Positions 17,164-25,615 of a stretch of 64,000 nt of DNA are shown here, piece by piece (position 1 is the stretch's first letter; each line of letters begins with the position of its first letter). The notes beneath the pieces were generated by a model. That model had not been told where the DNA came from. It worked only from the letters and a program-made list of their open reading frames with translations, and searched no databases. Made by a program: the position numbers and the translations under genes. The DNA lies in contig JBFLWY010000003.1 in NCBI GenBank assembly GCA_040757355.1, positions 30,395-94,394 of the forward strand, in the 5' to 3' direction. Source of the DNA: DTYU01 sp040757355 (lineage in GTDB: Bacteria > Bacillota > Desulfotomaculia > Desulfotomaculales > Ammonificaceae).

Positions 17164-18558
17164 TTACCCCCTAAGTCGCTCCGAAATTTCCCGCGCCGCC
17201 ACGACTCCGGAGGCGGAGGCCTGGACAAGCCCCCTGGTTACTCCCGCACCGTCGCCGGCGGCGAACAGGTTCTTTACCTGGGTTTCCAGGCTGGAACTCA
17301 AATTAAGCCGTGAAGAGTAAAACTTCACTTCGGCACCGTACAACAACGTATCCCGCGAAAAGATACCCGGAGCCACCTTGTCAAAAGCCTGCAACATTTC
17401 AACGATACCCACGAGGTGGCGGTAAGGAAGCACCAGGCTCAAGTCTCCGGGAGTCGCCTCGGTCAGGGTGGGCCTGACAAGCCCTTTAGCAAGACGCTCC
17501 GGGTTAGTCCTCCGGCCCGCAAGAAAGTCGCCGAGCCTTTGCACGATAATCCCGTTGCCGAGCAGGTTCGCCAGGCTGGCGATATAACGCCCGTACGCAA
17601 TCGGCTCCTTGAACGGCTCCGTAAACGTCTTGCTCACCAGCACGGCGAAGTTGGTGTTCTCTGTTTTCCGGTAAGCATGCGTATGACCGTTTACCGTAAC
17701 AACGCCGTCGTTGTTCTCCATTACCACCTCGCCGCCGGGGTTCATGCAAAAGGTACGTACCTTGTCCTCAAAGGTTCTGGAATAATAAATACACTTTACC
17801 TCGTAAAATATCCTCGTCAGGGGCTCCAACACCGCTGCCGGGACTTCCACCCGGACACCGATGTCCACGGGGTTGACCGCCATCTTAAGCCTCAGGTGTC
17901 TAGCTTCGTGACGGAGCCAACCGGCTCCCTCCCTCCCCGGGGCCACAATAACGTACCGCCCCGTCAGGACCTCCCCACCGGAGGTTTTTACGCCATGAAC
18001 CCGGCCCTTTGAAGTCAGAATAGACTCTACCGGGCATTGCATCCGTATTTCCACCCGCGGGGCCAGGAAGTCTCTCATCCGTGCCAGAACTTCGGCACAA
18101 CGCCCTGTACCCAGGTGCCTTATGGGAACCGGTACGACCTTCAGTCCCGCGAAGACCGCCCGGCGCATTACCTCCTCATAATCCTCTTCTCTCCCGGCGC
18201 CGTAAACCTCCGGGGGTGCGCCGAACTCCTTGTAAATGCCGTCAACGTAGCCGACAAGGTCCTTGAGGTATTCCTCTCCGACGTATTCCCCAAGGCTCCC
18301 GCCTACTTCGGGAGAAAGCGTGAGCTTTCCGTCGCTGAATGCACCGGCCCCTCCCCAGCCGCAAACTGTAGCGCACGGGGTGCAATGACGGCAGATGCCG
18401 CCGTCCGACCTTGCCGCGCAGACCCTGTTCTTGATCTCCCAACCCTTATCAAGCATGATGATCTTCAGGTCGGGTTTTTTCCTTACAAGTTCAACTGCGG
18501 CGAATATTCCGGCCGGACCGGTACCGATAATGATTACGTCGTATACCTTCTCCGTCGT
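17164..18558 (-). CDS. FAD-dependent dehydrogenase (COG2509-like) without a canonical start codon
   Basis: About 465 residues. The Rossmann motif VIIIGTGPAGIFAAVELV starts the protein, a Cys-rich segment GGICRHCTPCATVCGWGG follows near residue 60, and the C-terminal NLFAAGDGAGVTRG block closes the FAD site. This matches uncharacterised FAD dehydrogenases often found beside purA. The start is a problem. Between the promoter (-10 at 18602-18607) and the Rossmann motif there is no in-frame ATG, GTG, TTG or CTG; the first canonical initiator lies inside the domain. The ribosome site AAGGGAG (18570-18564) is followed at 5 and 8 bases by two ACG codons (18558, 18555), so either an ACG start is used or an ATG was lost. 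The TTG at 18630 that would extend the frame is the -35 box. Confidence 0.8.
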   Translation of the reverse strand, partial: TTEKVYDVIIIGTGPAGIFAAVELVRKKPDLKIIMLDKGWEIKNRVCAARSDGGICRHCTPCATVCGWGGAGAFSDGKLTLSPEVGGSLGEYVGEEYLKDLVGYVDGIYKEFGAPPEVYGAGREEDYEEVMRRAVFAGLKVVPVPIRHLGTGRCAEVLARMRDFLAPRVEIRMQCPVESILTSKGRVHGVKTSGGEVLTGRYVIVAPGREGAGWLRHEARHLRLKMAVNPVDIGVRVEVPAAVLEPLTRIFYEVKCIYYSRTFEDKVRTFCMNPGGEVVMENNDGVVTVNGHTHAYRKTENTNFAVLVSKTFTEPFKEPIAYGRYIASLANLLGNGIIVQRLGDFLAGRRTNPERLAKGLVRPTLTEATPGDLSLVLPYRHLVGIVEMLQAFDKVAPGIFSRDTLLYGAEVKFYSSRLNLSSSLETQVKNLFAAGDGAGVTRGLVQASASGVVAAREISERLRG

Positions 18559-18601
18559 AGAATCTCCCTTCTTACATACATAAGGCGGGTAAGCCCACCA
18601 G

Positions 18602-18630
18602 AGTATATTAAAAACCGAGGTTGGTGTCAA
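18602..18630 (-). promoter_or_regulatory. Near-perfect sigma-A promoter for the FAD oxidoreductase-purA unit
   Basis: On the minus strand TTGACA (18630-18625) and TATACT (18607-18602) are separated by exactly 17 bases, about 45 bases before the probable translation start. Confidence 0.85.
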
Positions 18631-18678
18631 CCGCTGTACTCAGTGTCAGTGCAGAAAAGGGCGGCCCTTTTTATTCTA

Positions 18679-20010
18679 TTAAAACTCCCGTGCTAGGTTA
18701 ACGAAACAGGTAAACTCCTTCAAGAACGCGAGTTCCACTGTTCCAACCGGCCCATTCCGCTGTTTGGCGATAATTATCTCAGCGATGCCCTTTTTTTCTG
18801 TATCCGGCCGGTAGTATTCCTCGCGGTAAATAAACATTATCACATCCGCGTCCTGTTCGAGCGCCCCGGATTCTCTCAAGTCGGACATGACCGGTCTTTT
18901 CTCGTGTCGCTGTTCGACCGCCCGGCTGAGCTGTGATAGGGCTACTACGGGAATGTTCAGCTCCTTTGCAAGTGCTTTCAACGACCGCGAAATTTCGGCG
19001 ATCTCCTGCTGCCGGTTCTCCACCCGGCGGGTGGGCTGCATGAGTTGCAGGTAGTCGATGATAAGCAGCCCTAAGCCCTTTTCGGCCTTGAGCCGTTTCG
19101 CCCTTGCACGCATCTCCCTGACAGTAAGGCCCGGGGTATCGTCGATAAATATGGGCAGTGGGGCGATAGAGCCAGCCGCTTCGGTCAGGTTCCGCCAGTC
19201 TTCATCGCTGAGCAGGGCCGTGCGGATACGCTTGTGATCTATTTTTACTTCAGCCGTAAGCAACCGCTGTACAAGCTGTTCCTTGGACATCTCGAGGCTG
19301 AAAAACCCGACCGGGACACCTTTCTTCGCTACGTTCATGGCGATGGAAAGCGCCAGGGCGGTCTTCCCCATGCTCGGGCGGGCTGCCGTTATGATCAGGT
19401 CTTGCGGCCAAAGGCCGCTGAGGATCCGGTCCAGGTCGGCAAATCCCGTGGGCAGACCCAGCATTTCCCCTTCCGCCTGGTAAACCTCCTCGATGTGCTT
19501 GAGGGTCGCTTCAAGAATGCTTCTTAAAGAGGCGAATGTGCCGGTTACCCTGTCCTGTGCCAATTCGAGAATCATGCGCTCGGCTTCGCCGAGCAGTTTC
19601 CGCGGGTCGTCACCGGCTTCGTAACCCATATCACGGATTCGGGTGGCAACCTGGATAAGCGTCCGCAAAAGAGCCTTCTCCGCCACCATGCGGGCGTACT
19701 GCTCTGCGTGTGCGGTGGACGGAACAACATCCGCCAGCGTGACTATGTAGCTTACACCGCCCGCTCGCTCAAGGTATCCTTTCTGGCGCAATGCATCCGT
19801 GACGGTGATGATGTCTATGGGGACGCCAGAATCGTCAAGAGTAAGAATTGTCTCAAAAATAAGCCGGTGCGGCTCCTGGTAAAAATCTTCCGGTTGAACC
19901 AGGCCCACCACTTGGTGGATGACATCCGGGTCTAAGAAGATCGCCCCCAGGACCGCCTGTTCAGCATCAATATTTTGCGGCGGTTGCAGTTCTGTTACGG
20001 CCGTGCTCAA
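18679..20010 (-). CDS. dnaB: Replicative DNA helicase
   Basis: 443 residues, normal length. The DnaB N-terminal domain (PPQNIDAEQAVLGAIFLDP) is followed by the RecA-like motor with Walker A ARPSMGKTALAL near residue 215, the motif GLLIIDYLQLM and LSQLSRAVEQR. It is the hexameric helicase that unwinds DNA at the fork. TTG start at 20010, 13 bases after the rplI stop codon, with GAGGAC just upstream. rplI-dnaB is a widespread Firmicute pairing. Confidence 0.96.
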   Translation of the reverse strand: MSTAVTELQPPQNIDAEQAVLGAIFLDPDVIHQVVGLVQPEDFYQEPHRLIFETILTLDDSGVPIDIITVTDALRQKGYLERAGGVSYIVTLADVVPSTAHAEQYARMVAEKALLRTLIQVATRIRDMGYEAGDDPRKLLGEAERMILELAQDRVTGTFASLRSILEATLKHIEEVYQAEGEMLGLPTGFADLDRILSGLWPQDLIITAARPSMGKTALALSIAMNVAKKGVPVGFFSLEMSKEQLVQRLLTAEVKIDHKRIRTALLSDEDWRNLTEAAGSIAPLPIFIDDTPGLTVREMRARAKRLKAEKGLGLLIIDYLQLMQPTRRVENRQQEIAEISRSLKALAKELNIPVVALSQLSRAVEQRHEKRPVMSDLRESGALEQDADVIMFIYREEYYRPDTEKKGIAEIIIAKQRNGPVGTVELAFLKEFTCFVNLAREF

Positions 20011-20023
20011 GTCCTCACCCGCT

Positions 20024-20470
20024 TTACTTTGGGTCTACGGTCACCTTAATTTTCACAGTGACGCCCGGCGCAAGCCTTACCCCTACCGGATAAGTGCCGG
20101 TTTCCTTGAGCGGCGCGTCGAGCATAATCTGCTTTTTGTCTAAAGCGATGCCGAATTCCTTTTCAAGGGCGGCGGCTATATCCTTGCCGGTTACCGCACC
20201 AAATAACTTACCGCCCTCGCCCGTTTTCACGCGCACACGTACAGTAGCGTCTTTCAGGCTGGCTGCCGTCTCCGCCGCCCGCCGTACAGTGTCCTCGGCT
20301 TTTTTCTCGCGCTGCCTCCGGATGCGTTCCAACTCCTGAAGTTTTCCCGGCGAAGCCGGTTCCGCCAACCGCCTCGGGATGAGGTAGTTGCGGGCATAAC
20401 CCTCGGCTACCGTGACTACTTCACCGGCCTTGCCCAAGTTTTGCAGATCCTTTAGCAACAGCACCCGCAA
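20024..20470 (-). CDS. rplI: 50S ribosomal protein L9
   Basis: 148 residues from the TTG at 20470, eight bases after GGGGAG; this gives the typical N-terminus MRVLLLKDLQNLGKAGEVV. The signature GYARNYLIPRRLA and the long connecting helix rich in Lys, Arg and Glu are present. The usual neighbours between rpsR and rplI in many Firmicutes (a DUF2232 membrane protein and the GdpP phosphodiesterase) are absent here; a structured non-coding stretch takes their place. Confidence 0.95.
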   Translation of the reverse strand: MRVLLLKDLQNLGKAGEVVTVAEGYARNYLIPRRLAEPASPGKLQELERIRRQREKKAEDTVRRAAETAASLKDATVRVRVKTGEGGKLFGAVTGKDIAAALEKEFGIALDKKQIMLDAPLKETGTYPVGVRLAPGVTVKIKVTVDPK

Positions 20471-20567
20471 CAGAATCACTCCCCACAACAGAGTTTCCCG
20501 TGAACGCACGTCCTTATTGTCTTCGCAGCCCGAGCATACCGGTTGCTTATGTAAACCGGTCTCAGTT

Positions 20568-20694
20568 AGTCAACTTTCGCAGTTGTGGTAAATAGCCGTG
20601 CTGTTCGTTGTCCTCGGAGCACCGTGCTCCGGGACAACGCCAGCGGCTTTTTTCGCACTTGTGCCCTGAGCCGCAAGTTTTAGTGCGAAAGTTG
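20568..20694. repeat. Structured 127-bp element with nested and competing hairpins
   Basis: Outer perfect 11-bp arms CAACTTTCGCA (20571-20581) and TGCGAAAGTTG (20684-20694). Inside is a long hairpin with GTTGTCC/GGACAAC and CGGAGCA/TGCTCCG stacked (20607-20638) and a lower stem to 20648, followed by T6 on the plus strand. TTTCGCACT (20651-20659) can also pair with AGTGCGAAA (20682-20690), which competes with the outer arm. It could be a miniature mobile element, a leader or a terminator. Confidence 0.7.
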
Positions 20695-20967
20695 AAACTG
20701 TTATTAGTGGTAGTCTTTCGGCGCAGGGTGACGTAAATCCTGCCGGTTAACAGACCGGATGTAAACAGCCCGGTAATTGCATACCTCTTTGAAATCCCAG
20801 CGGTTTCTTATGTCGAGACCGCCCGGCACTCAGCGGGCTGTTCCAACTTATTACCGCAAGGATTGCGCCGCCCCTTTTGCTCGGACAACAGCTTTGTCCG
20901 CTTACTGCAGAGATAGGCCCTCTTTATTCTTGGTATGCGGCTTCCGGTGCGAAGACTGCGCTCGATG

Positions 20968-21010
20968 AAAAAAAGCAGCCTGGCAACCCCTCTTCGGCGC
21001 AGCCAGGCTT
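20968..21010 (-). terminator. Terminator after rpsR
   Basis: On the minus strand AGCCTGGC and GCCAGGCT arms are followed by GCTTTTTTT, 29 bases past the rpsR stop. It separates the rpsF-ssb-rpsR operon from rplI-dnaB. Confidence 0.88.
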
Positions 21011-21037
21011 GCTCTTTCACTGCCGAGCTTCCCCGGA

Positions 21038-21271
21038 TCAGTCGCTTACAAACGGCAACAGTGCCATGGTCCGGGCTCGCTTAATCGCCACGGTAAGCAT
21101 TCGTTGGTGATACGCACAATTGCCTGAAATCCTCCGCGGGAGAACTTTGCCCCGTTCAGTGATATACTTCTTCAGCCGGGCTACATCCTTATAGTCAGCT
21201 ACCGGAACCTTTTCCACGCAGAAGCTGCATATCCGTTTTTTACGCCGGCCCCGGCCGCGCTCGCGCTTCAT
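21038..21271 (-). CDS. rpsR: 30S ribosomal protein S18
   Basis: 77 residues with the basic N-terminus, the CSFC motif of the zinc-type S18 at about residues 15-18, and the conserved ITERGKVLPRRISGNCAYHQ block. It pairs with S6 in the 30S platform. ATG at 21271 with AGGAGG about seven bases upstream. Third gene of rpsF-ssb-rpsR, separated from ssb by 162 bases that hold a palindromic AT-rich cluster. Confidence 0.97.
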   Translation of the reverse strand: MKRERGRGRRKKRICSFCVEKVPVADYKDVARLKKYITERGKVLPRRISGNCAYHQRMLTVAIKRARTMALLPFVSD

Positions 21272-21342
21272 CGCATTACCTCCTTAAATTATGGGTCTTG
21301 TTTGACCCTCCCGGGTACTCCTTTTGCAGGGTTTTGTCCTTC

Positions 21343-21377
21343 GTATATACTGTATATACAGTCAATATTGTATATAC
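21343..21377. promoter_or_regulatory. Triple GTATATAC palindrome between ssb and rpsR
   Basis: GTATATAC, itself palindromic, occurs at 21343, 21352 and 21370, spaced 9 and 18 bases apart; the middle copy forms the 14-bp palindrome ACTGTATATACAGT (21349-21362). The regular spacing looks like an operator or a curved-DNA site inside an operon of essential genes. No factor can be named. Confidence 0.4.
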
Positions 21378-21433
21378 CGACTATCCCGAACTTCCCTCTA
21401 TACGGGGCACAATCCAAAGCACAGTCTGTGCCC

Positions 21434-21862
21434 TCAGAACGGTATGTCGTCGTCAGAAAAGTCCACTGCCTCCCCAAAAGGCTCTTGTAAAGGCTCTTCC
21501 GCTTTACCGCCGGGTTCCGACCCCGGAGGACGTTCGCCTTCGCGCGGCCGGTCGAGAAACCGTACAGAATCGGCCACAACTTCCGCCGCCTTCCGCCGAA
21601 TACCCTGGCTGTCGTCGTATGATCGGATCTGCAGTCTTCCCTCAACGGCAACCAGACGCCCCTTGGTAAGGTTTCGGTGGCATATCTCGGCCTGTTTCTG
21701 CCATACCACAATGTCAATAAAATCGGTCTGGCGTTCACCCTGCCTCCCCGAAAAAGCCCGGTCAACCGCAACGGTGAAGCTCGCCACCGCGGTGCCACTG
21801 GGCGTATACCGGAGTTCCGGGTCCCGGACAAGCCGTCCGATTAAAATCACGCGGTTAAGCAT
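21434..21862 (-). CDS. ssb: Single-stranded DNA-binding protein
   Basis: 142 residues. The OB-fold starts MLNRVILIGRLVRDPELRYT and includes DFIDIVVWQKQAEICHRNL; a Gly/Pro/Glu-rich linker leads to the acidic C-terminal tip DDDIPF that recruits replication and repair proteins. ATG start at 21862, 11 bases after rpsF. A standard rpsF-ssb-rpsR operon member. Confidence 0.97.
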   Translation of the reverse strand: MLNRVILIGRLVRDPELRYTPSGTAVASFTVAVDRAFSGRQGERQTDFIDIVVWQKQAEICHRNLTKGRLVAVEGRLQIRSYDDSQGIRRKAAEVVADSVRFLDRPREGERPPGSEPGGKAEEPLQEPFGEAVDFSDDDIPF

Positions 21863-21873
21863 TACCCCGCCTC

Positions 21874-22158
21874 CTAATCCTCCCGGACAATAATATGGCG
21901 GATCACGTCTCCCGAGATTTTAAACACCCGGTCGAGTTCCTTCACCGCCGGCGCTTCTGCCTTAAATCGCATGATCACATACTGTCCTTCGCGCTCTTTG
22001 TCAATCTCGTAAGCCAGCCGGCGCTTACCCCACCGGTCAACACGGTCGACGGTCCCGCCTTGTTCTTCAACAATGGTCTTGAATCGATTTATCGTGGCGT
22101 CGAGCTGTTCCTCTTCGATGCCGATGCGCACGATGTACATGGTCTCATACTGACGCAC
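21874..22158 (-). CDS. rpsF: 30S ribosomal protein S6
   Basis: 94 residues, normal length: MRQYETMYIVRIGIEEEQLD start and the VDRVDRWGKRRLAYEI motif. S6 binds S18 on the 30S platform. Initiation is at 22158 with GGGAGGTGATTG upstream. It is the first gene of the operon. On the minus strand its leader has a hairpin with arms GCCCCGG and CCGGGGC (22183-22203) followed by ACCGAAGGGAGG, a layout that could be an S6:S18 autoregulatory leader, although the match was not tested. Confidence 0.96.
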   Translation of the reverse strand: MRQYETMYIVRIGIEEEQLDATINRFKTIVEEQGGTVDRVDRWGKRRLAYEIDKEREGQYVIMRFKAEAPAVKELDRVFKISGDVIRHIIVRED

Positions 22159-22367
22159 TCAATCACCTCCCTTCGGTCTAAGCGGCCCCGGTTGAACCGG
22201 GGCAGGGAGTAAAATTGCCTGTAGGCCCTCCTCCTGTGCCGACCAGACTTTGCTTGCTTCAACAACCGCTTAGGCGGTCATTATGAGCGTAAACGCCTTT
22301 TCGCTGATAATAAAAGCGGTGTTATTTTACCATAGTAGATAAGCCCTGGCAAGCATCTTTTCGCCGT

Positions 22368-22559
22368 CTAAGCATGACCCGGCTTTCTTCCGCCCTTCAA
22401 GCTCCGCAGGAATTTCTCCCTCGGCATAAGAATAATCCGCCCGCAGCCGCAACACTTAAGGCGGATGTCGACGCCGGTTCGAAGGATTTCCCAATCCTCG
22501 CAACCGCAAGGGTGACGTTTTCTTAGACGCACTATGGAGCCGATCTGCAAATCGAGCAA
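22368..22559 (-). CDS. DUF951 family protein
   Basis: 63 residues with KRHPCGCEDWEILRTG and IRLKCCGCGRIILMPREKF, the recognised DUF951 signature; the cysteines suggest a small metal- or nucleic-acid-binding fold. TTG start at 22559 with AAGGTGG upstream. The family is commonly next to rpsF in Firmicutes; its function is unknown. Confidence 0.85.
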   Translation of the reverse strand: MLDLQIGSIVRLRKRHPCGCEDWEILRTGVDIRLKCCGCGRIILMPREKFLRSLKGGRKPGHA

Positions 22560-22986
22560 ACCGCCACCTTCTCATACCAATTATCCCCTGAACTCGGGAA
22601 AGTGCCGCGATAAAAGCCGGGGTTCTATTTGCGGCGCCCAGCACGCAACTTGAGACAACAAACTTGAGACAACGGATGTTTGTGAACCACTAACGCTGCC
22701 CACACCCAACTACTTAAAAAGAATTTGCTCTTTAACCACTAATGTTCCTTCAAAAGTCCGCCTTTTCCAGCTGCCGCCGTTTCCCATTTGAGTGCGGGGT
22801 AAGGCTTGCACCTTATAATACCAAGGCCGCCGCCTATAGTTGAGAGCTGAGAAAGGCCGCTTGAGAAGTAGTTGCGAGAAGTGGGAAGTAAGAATAAGGT
22901 AGATTTCGCGTGGCGAACTCCTTCAGCCTCCGCCTTTGATACTATGCTTCGCACCCCAATGTGTGGTTAATATCTGCAGCAGCCTC
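22560..22986. other. Gap with degenerate purine-rich repeats, no gene
   Basis: No credible coding frame. Between about 22830 and 22930 the plus strand carries degenerate words (GAGAAGTAGTTGCGAGAAG, GGGAAGTAAG) of the kind found in the palindromic spacer elements elsewhere in the window, here with one arm poorly preserved. Confidence 0.4.
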
Positions 22987-23685
22987 TTATCTATTGTTCA
23001 GGCTTACCCACGGCAAAAACCCTATTACCACCTTTAAAAACCCTTCGTAATAAGGAACCAGAAAGGCCGCTTCCAACGCCCGGGTCAAGAAATTTTCCGG
23101 CCCCTTAAAGTAGCTCAGGAAGCTTGCTCCGTAAAACAAAAGCAGTAGAAGAGCCGCTCCGCCAATGGCTCCCCACAAGGCACCAAGGAGAATACCCCCG
23201 GTGCGATCGAAGGGCCGAAACAACAGCCACTTGCGGAAAAAGGTCAGGTGGCTCCCGATATAAAACCACAGGCGTTCAATCACGGCAAAGATCAGCACAA
23301 AGGCCCCCGCATTAATAATTGCACGTGCCAGACTGTACAAGGGGTCGGCCCCGGCAGCAGCCCCGGGATAGATGGTGTCCATCCCTAACAAGGAGGAGGC
23401 ACCCTGAAGAACGCCGGCACTGAGCAGTGCTCCGCCGTTCCCGGCGTGCGCATCAACAATAGCGTCCGGCAGCTTAAAGAAATTTGCCAGCCAGGCAGCA
23501 AGGATATCCGCCAGGTGCCACTGCTTCTCAACAAAGTCGCTGACCACCCGGTGGTAACGGGCGGCGGCCAAAAAAGCAGCCGCTATTCCCGTGAGCCGGA
23601 TGCAGCTTAAAACAAGTCCCGTTTTTTGGCCTCTATAGACGCCGCCTGCCAGGATCAAAATCAAAACAGCATCCAGCCAGTTCAC
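22987..23685 (-). CDS. CvpA family membrane protein
   Basis: 232 residues from the GTG at 23685, which follows GGAGG at eight bases; a longer in-frame start at 23757 has no ribosome site. The N-terminal NWLDAVLILILAGGVYRGQK motif is typical of CvpA (colicin V production) proteins, and four or five membrane helices follow, the last near residues 165-185. The family is poorly understood and linked to envelope functions. It lies alone between the DUF951 gene and the opposing yyaC. Confidence 0.8.
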   Translation of the reverse strand: MNWLDAVLILILAGGVYRGQKTGLVLSCIRLTGIAAAFLAAARYHRVVSDFVEKQWHLADILAAWLANFFKLPDAIVDAHAGNGGALLSAGVLQGASSLLGMDTIYPGAAAGADPLYSLARAIINAGAFVLIFAVIERLWFYIGSHLTFFRKWLLFRPFDRTGGILLGALWGAIGGAALLLLLFYGASFLSYFKGPENFLTRALEAAFLVPYYEGFLKVVIGFLPWVSLNNR

Positions 23686-24124
23686 CTTTTTGCCTCCGCT
23701 TCTTTTTATGAATTGTTCGTGAGAGGTCGCCCGAATTCCTTTTTCCCTTGCCGTCATCCTTAACAGGTTTTACCCTCTACCGCAGTCATCTCCCAAGCCC
23801 GCTGCCGTTCTCCCTTTCCGGAGACAATGAGCCTGAAGCAAGGTTTTTGCCCGACTCTGTACCCGTCGCCGGCCTCCAGAGGCCGCCCGTGTTTTACTAT
23901 ACGCGTTCCACTATATTATTACACCCGTCGCGTGTCGTTTCCCGCCTAAAATATTTGAGGTAAAAACGGGCATAAACACACCGTCCACTGGCAATAAATA
24001 TATTAGTTTTACCAGTAGGGAATGTTAGAAGTTGTAAATCTCGAATGGGAAGCACATATAGCCATATAAAGCGTCAAGACAACTTCTTAACCATCCCTCA
24101 ATTATATGGTAAGGGGTGGATTGT

Positions 24125-24742
24125 ATGGAGGAATACCCCGCAATCACTCATATTACCGCAGAAGCTATCCCACCGAGGTTCCGGATTTACTACGAGGAAC
24201 CGGACGCCGCAGTGCTTCTTGCAGAGAGTATCCGTGATCGCCTAAGCCTGTATGAATCGGGTAAAGACAGGCCAAAGGTGATTTTGTGCATCGGTACCGA
24301 CCGCTCCACCGGTGACTCCCTTGGTCCGCTTGTGGGGAGCAAGGTTGCAGCGATGAATAACGGCTGCTATCACGTTTACGGGACCTTGGCGGAGCCGGTG
24401 CATGCTACAAACCTTAAGGAAAAACTGCAGGAGATTAACCTTCGCCACCGGAGCGCTTTAGTAATCGCCGTGGATGCATCTTTAGGATACCCAGAAAACG
24501 TCGGCGCCATCAATGTAGGAGTCGGCCCGCTTATTCCCGGGGCAGGAGTAAACAAATCTTTGCCTCCGGTGGGGCACCTACATATTACCGCGGTGGTGAA
24601 CGTCGGGGGGTTTATGGAATACGTTGTCCTGCAAAACACCCGCCTTAGCATCGTGATGCGTCAGGCGGAGGTAATCGCAGACGCTTTTCTGAGATTGGCG
24701 CAGGAAGAACAGGCGAAGGCACAGGCCGCCACGACCCGTTAA
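24125..24742 (+). CDS. yyaC: Spore protease YyaC
   Basis: 205 residues. The family block VILCIGTDRSTGDSLGPLVG near residue 55 and ALVIAVDASLG near 115 identify the YyaC family, related to the GPR germination protease; a role in spore protein processing is inferred from the family. ATG at 24125 follows AAGGGGTGG at four bases; a TTG nine bases earlier is possible. It is the only plus-strand gene left of the origin and is followed by a strong terminator. Confidence 0.88.
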   Translation: MEEYPAITHITAEAIPPRFRIYYEEPDAAVLLAESIRDRLSLYESGKDRPKVILCIGTDRSTGDSLGPLVGSKVAAMNNGCYHVYGTLAEPVHATNLKEKLQEINLRHRSALVIAVDASLGYPENVGAINVGVGPLIPGAGVNKSLPPVGHLHITAVVNVGGFMEYVVLQNTRLSIVMRQAEVIADAFLRLAQEEQAKAQAATTR

Positions 24743-24771
24743 AAGCGAAAACAGAGCTCCTTTAAAGTACC

Positions 24772-24806
24772 AGACCCGACACATTTGCTTGTCGGGTCTT
24801 ATCTTT
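24772..24806 (+). terminator. Terminator after yyaC
   Basis: Arms AGACCCGACA (24772-24781) and TGTCGGGTCT (24790-24799) followed by TATCTTTTTT. It overlaps the last codons of the opposing ykuS-like gene. Confidence 0.88.
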
Positions 24807-25038
24807 TTTCCAGGGAAGCCCTTACCGCATCAAGAATATCGGCCGGGGTCTTCCCCTGGGCATCAATTACCGGTCCGTCGAAAGTTACGTTCTGGAAATT
24901 CAACATATTTTTCTGGGCCCCGCTGGTCACCAGGGCTACGGCGCCGCTCGCTGTCTCCAGGGGAACCACCTCGAATCCTTCCCTCTGTAAAATTCTTTTC
25001 ACGTCTGACAGTCCTTCGTCAACGGCCACCTTAGGCAC
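24799..25038 (-). CDS. UPF0180 (YkuS-like) protein
   Basis: 79 residues beginning MPKVAVDEGLSDVKRILQRE, with the family motif LVTSGAQKNMLNFQNV. A small cytoplasmic protein of unknown function, common in spore formers. ATG at 25038 preceded by GGAGGTGGG at six bases. It converges with yyaC and ends inside the shared terminator. Confidence 0.85.
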   Translation of the reverse strand: MPKVAVDEGLSDVKRILQREGFEVVPLETASGAVALVTSGAQKNMLNFQNVTFDGPVIDAQGKTPADILDAVRASLEKR

Positions 25039-25159
25039 AGACCCACCTCCTATCTCATAATATTATAGGATCATACTTTCAAAATGCATTCTTCTTCCGT
25101 CGGCGCGACGACCTGCCTGTCGGCAGACAGGTAAGCTTCGCATTACTGCGTCAGGCTCG

Positions 25160-25258
25160 CCCAGCACTCAGTTACATCTTGATAAGATACTACTTTTGAG
25201 GGAACACATATTTGTCCGCCCCGCGAAACTGCGCTTTCACAGCAATCTGAGTGCTGGG
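25160..25258. repeat. CCCAGCACTCAG element, copy 1 (99 bp)
   Basis: Terminal inverted repeats CCCAGCACTCAG (25160-25171) and CTGAGTGCTGGG (25247-25258). The interior differs from copy 3 at seven positions only, over the same length. Confidence 0.88.
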
Positions 25259-25407
25259 TTCCTCGCATTGCTCGCTCCTCACCGCGTTCCGTTTGTATTA
25301 CTCTTCTGCATTTGAGTAACCAGCTTACAGGTCTATTCGCCCCATCTTCATCCTTAATAAACATGCCTTTCGCTGCACTCAGGCACAAAACGCTATGAAA
25401 ATCCGTG

Positions 25408-25491
25408 TTCATCCGTGGTTTATTCCCTTTCTCCGTCTCCTGCTCCTAACGTAGAACATCGCACGTAGAACGATTTTCAGATTTCGTGGTG
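25408..25491. repeat. 84-bp exact duplication, copy A
   Basis: The 84 bases from TTCATCCGTGGTTTATTCCC to ATTTCGTGGTG are identical to 26640-26723. Both copies follow a CCCAGCACTCAG element by roughly 105-150 bases, so a larger block was probably duplicated and then diverged. Confidence 0.9.
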
Positions 25492-25615
25492 TCGCTTGTC
25501 AGCGGCATGAGGAATCCAAACAATTTCCCTTCATTGAAATAGACTTCCACATATATAAAAGGTGTTTGCTTTCGGATAGTATGGACTATATTACCATGAT
25601 TTATGCAGGAAGTGA

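Larger units (their letters stand above)
20510..21037. other. Gene-free interval between rpsR and rplI
   Basis: 528 bases with no coding frame that resembles a protein. It contains the rpsR terminator at 20968-21010 and the structured element at 20568-20694. No promoter for rplI could be fixed with confidence. Confidence 0.6.
25039..25615. other. Repeat-filled gap upstream of ykuS-like gene
   Basis: No gene. It holds a hairpin CCTGCCTGTC-GGCAGACAGG near 25111-25130, one 99-bp CCCAGCACTCAG element, and one copy of an 84-bp exact duplication. Confidence 0.7.

Noticed and set aside
18655..18672. AAAAGGGC-GCCCTTTTT palindrome after dnaB as terminator
   Set aside because: The loop would be a single base; too tight for a standard terminator.
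22739..22954. 71-codon minus-strand ORF
   Set aside because: Lies in degenerate repeat sequence, no ribosome site or family.
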